Shown here: piece after piece, positions 61,568 to 64,000 of the stretch
How positions within the stretch are numbered: the stretch's first letter is position 1
Layout: every line of letters begins with the position of its first letter
Source: an uncultured Collinsella sp.
GTDB lineage: Bacteria; Actinomycetota; Coriobacteriia; Coriobacteriales; Coriobacteriaceae
Assembly: GCA_900538305.1 (NCBI GenBank)
Contig: UPXY01000001.1
Coordinates: 1 to 64,000, forward strand
Direction of reading: 5' to 3'
DNA length: 64,000 nt
Notes under the pieces: generated by a model
Databases searched by the model: none
The model's input: the letters and a program-made list of their open reading frames with translations, nothing else
Told to the model about the DNA's origin: nothing
Made by a program: the position numbers and the translations under genes

Positions 61568-64000
61568 TTATTCGTCGAGCAGGTCCTCGAGCGCCTCATC
61601 GGAGGCACCGATATCGACGCGTTCCTCGTCATCGACCGGAGCGATGTCGCCGAGCGGCAGCATGCCCTGGTTCTCGTCCACGACTGGTGTCTTCGGCTTC
61701 TTCTTCGCACTTGTCATGCGGGCGACGGCCGTTACACGATCGTCGTCGGCAACGTTCATCATCTTCACACCCTGCGTCGCACGACCGGTCTGCGAGATCT
61801 CGCTCGTCTTCACCCGGATGACCGTGGCGCCTTCGGTGATGATGAAGAGCTCGTGCTGCGGACCCACCGTCTTCATGGCAGCGAGCTTGCCCTTGCGCGG
61901 CGTCATCTGAATGGTATAGACACCCTGGCCACCGCGGTTCTGCAGCGGGTAATCTGCGACCGGCGTGCGCTTGCCGTAGCCGCGCTCGGTCACCACGAAG
62001 AGGTCGCCCTTGCCGTTCGAGATCTCCATGCCAAGCACGGAGGCATCGGCTTTGAGCGTGATGCCGCGCACGCCGCTCGTATCGCGACCGGTTGCGCGCA
62101 CCTGCTCCTCCTCGAACATGATCGCCTTGCCTGCGGTCGTCGCCATGATGATGCGGTCGCCCTCGCGCACGCGGCGCACGTTGAGCAGGGCGTCGCCCGC
62201 CTTGAGATTGATGGCGATGATACCGTCGCGGCGGCTACGGTCGTAGGCGCTCATGACGGTCTTCTTCACCATGCCGCTCTTCGTGGCGAAGAGCAGGTAC
62301 TCATCATCGGGGAACTCTCGGCAGGAGATGACGCTCGCGATCTTCTCGCCCTCCTCGAAGGGCAAGAGGTTCACGATCGCGGTGCCGCGCGCCTGACGCG
62401 TGCCCACAGGCAGCTCGTGCACCTTCAAGCGGTACACCTTGCCGCGATTCGTGAAGAAGAGCACGTACTCATGGGTACTCGCGATGAACATCTCGGAGAT
62501 GACATCGTCTTCCTTGAGGTTCACGCCCGTGACGCCCTTGCCGCCGCGCTTCTGCGAACGGTAGGCAGCCACCGGGATGCGCTTCACATAGCCCGTGTGG
62601 GTGATGGTTACAACCATGTCTTCGTCGGCGATGAGATCTTCGACGTCCAGATCCTTCTCGGCCGCGGCGATCTCGGTGCGACGCTTGTCGGCGTACTTCT
62701 TCGCGATCTCGCGCATCTCTTCCTTGATAACGCCCAGAATCTTCTCCTCGTGGGCGAGCAGATCCTCATAGTAGGCGATGGCGCGGCGAAGCCCTGCGAG
62801 TTCCTCCTCGATCTTGTCGCGCTCAAGGCCGGTGAGACGGCGGAGCTTCATCTCGAGAATGGCATTCGTCTGCTCGGGTGTGAAGCCGAAGCGCTCGATG
62901 AGGCGGCTCGATGCTTCAGCGTCCGTCTGAGAGGAGCGAATGATCTGGATGACCTCGTCGATGTGATCGAGCGCCAAGAGGTAGCCCTCGAGGATGTGCG
63001 CGCGGGCCTGCGCCTTCTTGAGGTCGTAGCGCGTGCGGCGGGTGACGACGTCGACCTGGTGGTCGATATAGCAGCGCAACATCTCGGTGAGCGAGAGGCA
63101 TTTGGGCACGCCGCCCACGAGTGCGAGGTTGTTCACGCCGAACGTCGTTTGCAGTGACGTGAACTTATATAGGTTGTTGAGAACGACCTGCGGGATGACG
63201 CCCTTCTTGAGCTCGATGACGAGGCGGATGCCTTTTTGCGTGGACTCGTCGCGCATGTCGGCAATGCCCTCGATGCGCTTCTCGTTCACGAGCTGGGCGA
63301 TCTTCTCTTGCAGGGTACCTTTGTTCACCTGGTAGGGAACCTCGGTGAACACGAGGCGGTTGCGGCCGGTCTTCGTGGACTCCACATGCGCCTTCGCGCG
63401 CACGGTAATGGAGCCGCGGCCGGTCTCATACGCCTGGCGGATGCCATCGGAACCCATGATGACAGCACCCGTGGGAAAATCGGGACCGGGCATGATCTGC
63501 ATGAGCTCGTCGACCGTCGCTTCGGGGTGATCGATGAGGTAGCAGGTCGCCTCGACGGCCTCTCCGAGGTTATGCGGCGGAATGTTCGTGGCCATGCCGA
63601 CGGCGATACCCGAGGAGCCGTTCACGAGCAGGTTCGGGAAGCGCGCAGGGAGCACCTGCGGCTCGGCGAGCGATTCGTCGTAGTTGGGCTGCCAGTCGAC
63701 GGTGTCCTTCTGCAGATCGCGCAAGAGCTCCATAGCGGGGCGCGCAAGGCGGCTCTCGGTATAACGCATGGCCGCGGCACCGTCGCCGTCGATGTTGCCG
63801 AAGTTGCCGTGGCCGTCGATGAGCGGCGTGCGCATGGAGAACCACTGGGCAAGGCGAACCATCGTATCGTAGACCGCGACGTCGCCGTGCGGGTGGTACT
63901 TACCAATGACCTCGCCGACCGTCCACGCACTCTTCTTGTGCGGGCGGTTGGGGTAGATGCCGCTCTCGTTCATGGCGTAGAGGATGCGGCGGTGCACCGG
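61568..64000 (-). CDS. gyrA: DNA gyrase subunit A (partial, N-terminus beyond the window)
   Basis: About 810 residues; the reading frame runs off the right edge at PVHRRILYAM, so about 30-40 N-terminal residues are missing. The catalytic Tyr lies in AAAMRYTESR, and QKRGGKG is the GyrA box that distinguishes gyrase from topoisomerase IV ParC. Beta-pinwheel repeats follow, then an acidic tail (DEERVDIGASDEALEDLLDE). In the quinolone region HPHGDVAVYD, Val stands at the position of E. coli Ser83 while Asp87 is kept. Confidence 0.97.
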   Translation of the reverse strand, partial: PVHRRILYAMNESGIYPNRPHKKSAWTVGEVIGKYHPHGDVAVYDTMVRLAQWFSMRTPLIDGHGNFGNIDGDGAAAMRYTESRLARPAMELLRDLQKDTVDWQPNYDESLAEPQVLPARFPNLLVNGSSGIAVGMATNIPPHNLGEAVEATCYLIDHPEATVDELMQIMPGPDFPTGAVIMGSDGIRQAYETGRGSITVRAKAHVESTKTGRNRLVFTEVPYQVNKGTLQEKIAQLVNEKRIEGIADMRDESTQKGIRLVIELKKGVIPQVVLNNLYKFTSLQTTFGVNNLALVGGVPKCLSLTEMLRCYIDHQVDVVTRRTRYDLKKAQARAHILEGYLLALDHIDEVIQIIRSSQTDAEASSRLIERFGFTPEQTNAILEMKLRRLTGLERDKIEEELAGLRRAIAYYEDLLAHEEKILGVIKEEMREIAKKYADKRRTEIAAAEKDLDVEDLIADEDMVVTITHTGYVKRIPVAAYRSQKRGGKGVTGVNLKEDDVISEMFIASTHEYVLFFTNRGKVYRLKVHELPVGTRQARGTAIVNLLPFEEGEKIASVISCREFPDDEYLLFATKSGMVKKTVMSAYDRSRRDGIIAINLKAGDALLNVRRVREGDRIIMATTAGKAIMFEEEQVRATGRDTSGVRGITLKADASVLGMEISNGKGDLFVVTERGYGKRTPVADYPLQNRGGQGVYTIQMTPRKGKLAAMKTVGPQHELFIITEGATVIRVKTSEISQTGRATQGVKMMNVADDDRVTAVARMTSAKKKPKTPVVDENQGMLPLGDIAPVDDEERVDIGASDEALEDLLDE

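Overview
The window is GC-rich bacterial chromosome, almost entirely coding, with most genes on the minus strand. The 5' end of a 16S rRNA gene, a high-GC Gram-positive gene complement (LCP wall protein, MurA, sortase-type LxxTG surface protein, Tat-dependent lipoproteins) and mannose-family PTS together suggest a gut actinobacterium of the class Coriobacteriia, most likely Collinsella or a close relative. That placement is inference from gene content and style; no search was run.

Layout. 1-470 holds the first bases of a 16S rRNA gene (minus) and its leader. 471-4776 holds a divergent phosphohexomutase, a DtxR-type regulator with a homocysteine methyltransferase, and peptidase T. 4854-7348 holds an LCP wall-polymer ligase and MurA. 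7434-14362 is a complete F0F1 ATP synthase operon in the order atpI-like, B, E, F, H, A, G, D, C. 14645-19508 holds upp, rpiB, glpK, a Sua5/YrdC protein and prmC with an acidic insert. 19858-28393 is a GntR-controlled sugar or polyol PTS system: EIIA, EIIB, a class II aldolase, a TIM-barrel isomerase, EIIC, EIID and three oxidoreductases, followed by the regulator. Matching half-sites flank the -10 boxes of both the operon and the regulator gene. 28663-34268 holds prfA, an aldose-1-epimerase-like gene and an amino-acid ABC transporter. 34383-41168 holds an EF-G paralogue, ftsH, hpt and tilS. 41266-47816 holds a YycJ-type hydrolase, hsp20, a tail-anchored protein, a phosphosugar mutase, tRNA-Lys, deoC and an M29 aminopeptidase. 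47932-54217 holds a membrane protein with purC, a two-component system, a GNAT, a Tat lipoprotein and a TSCPD protein. 54353-64000 holds purB, a beta-helix surface protein behind a run of ten G, tRNA-Gly, purE, a DUF151 nuclease-like protein, a 51-bp tandem repeat, an unrecognised helical protein, and gyrA, which runs off the right edge.

How it fits together. Most genes are housekeeping: energy, envelope, purine synthesis, translation and proteolysis. The accessory content is the PTS operon, the surface protein with a possible phase-variable promoter, and several structured intergenic repeats. I judge the strongest leads to be the PTS regulon with operators straddling its -10 boxes, the G10 tract, and a 67-nt palindromic repeat present twice with compensatory base changes. 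No phage, insertion sequence, CRISPR array or defence island was seen.
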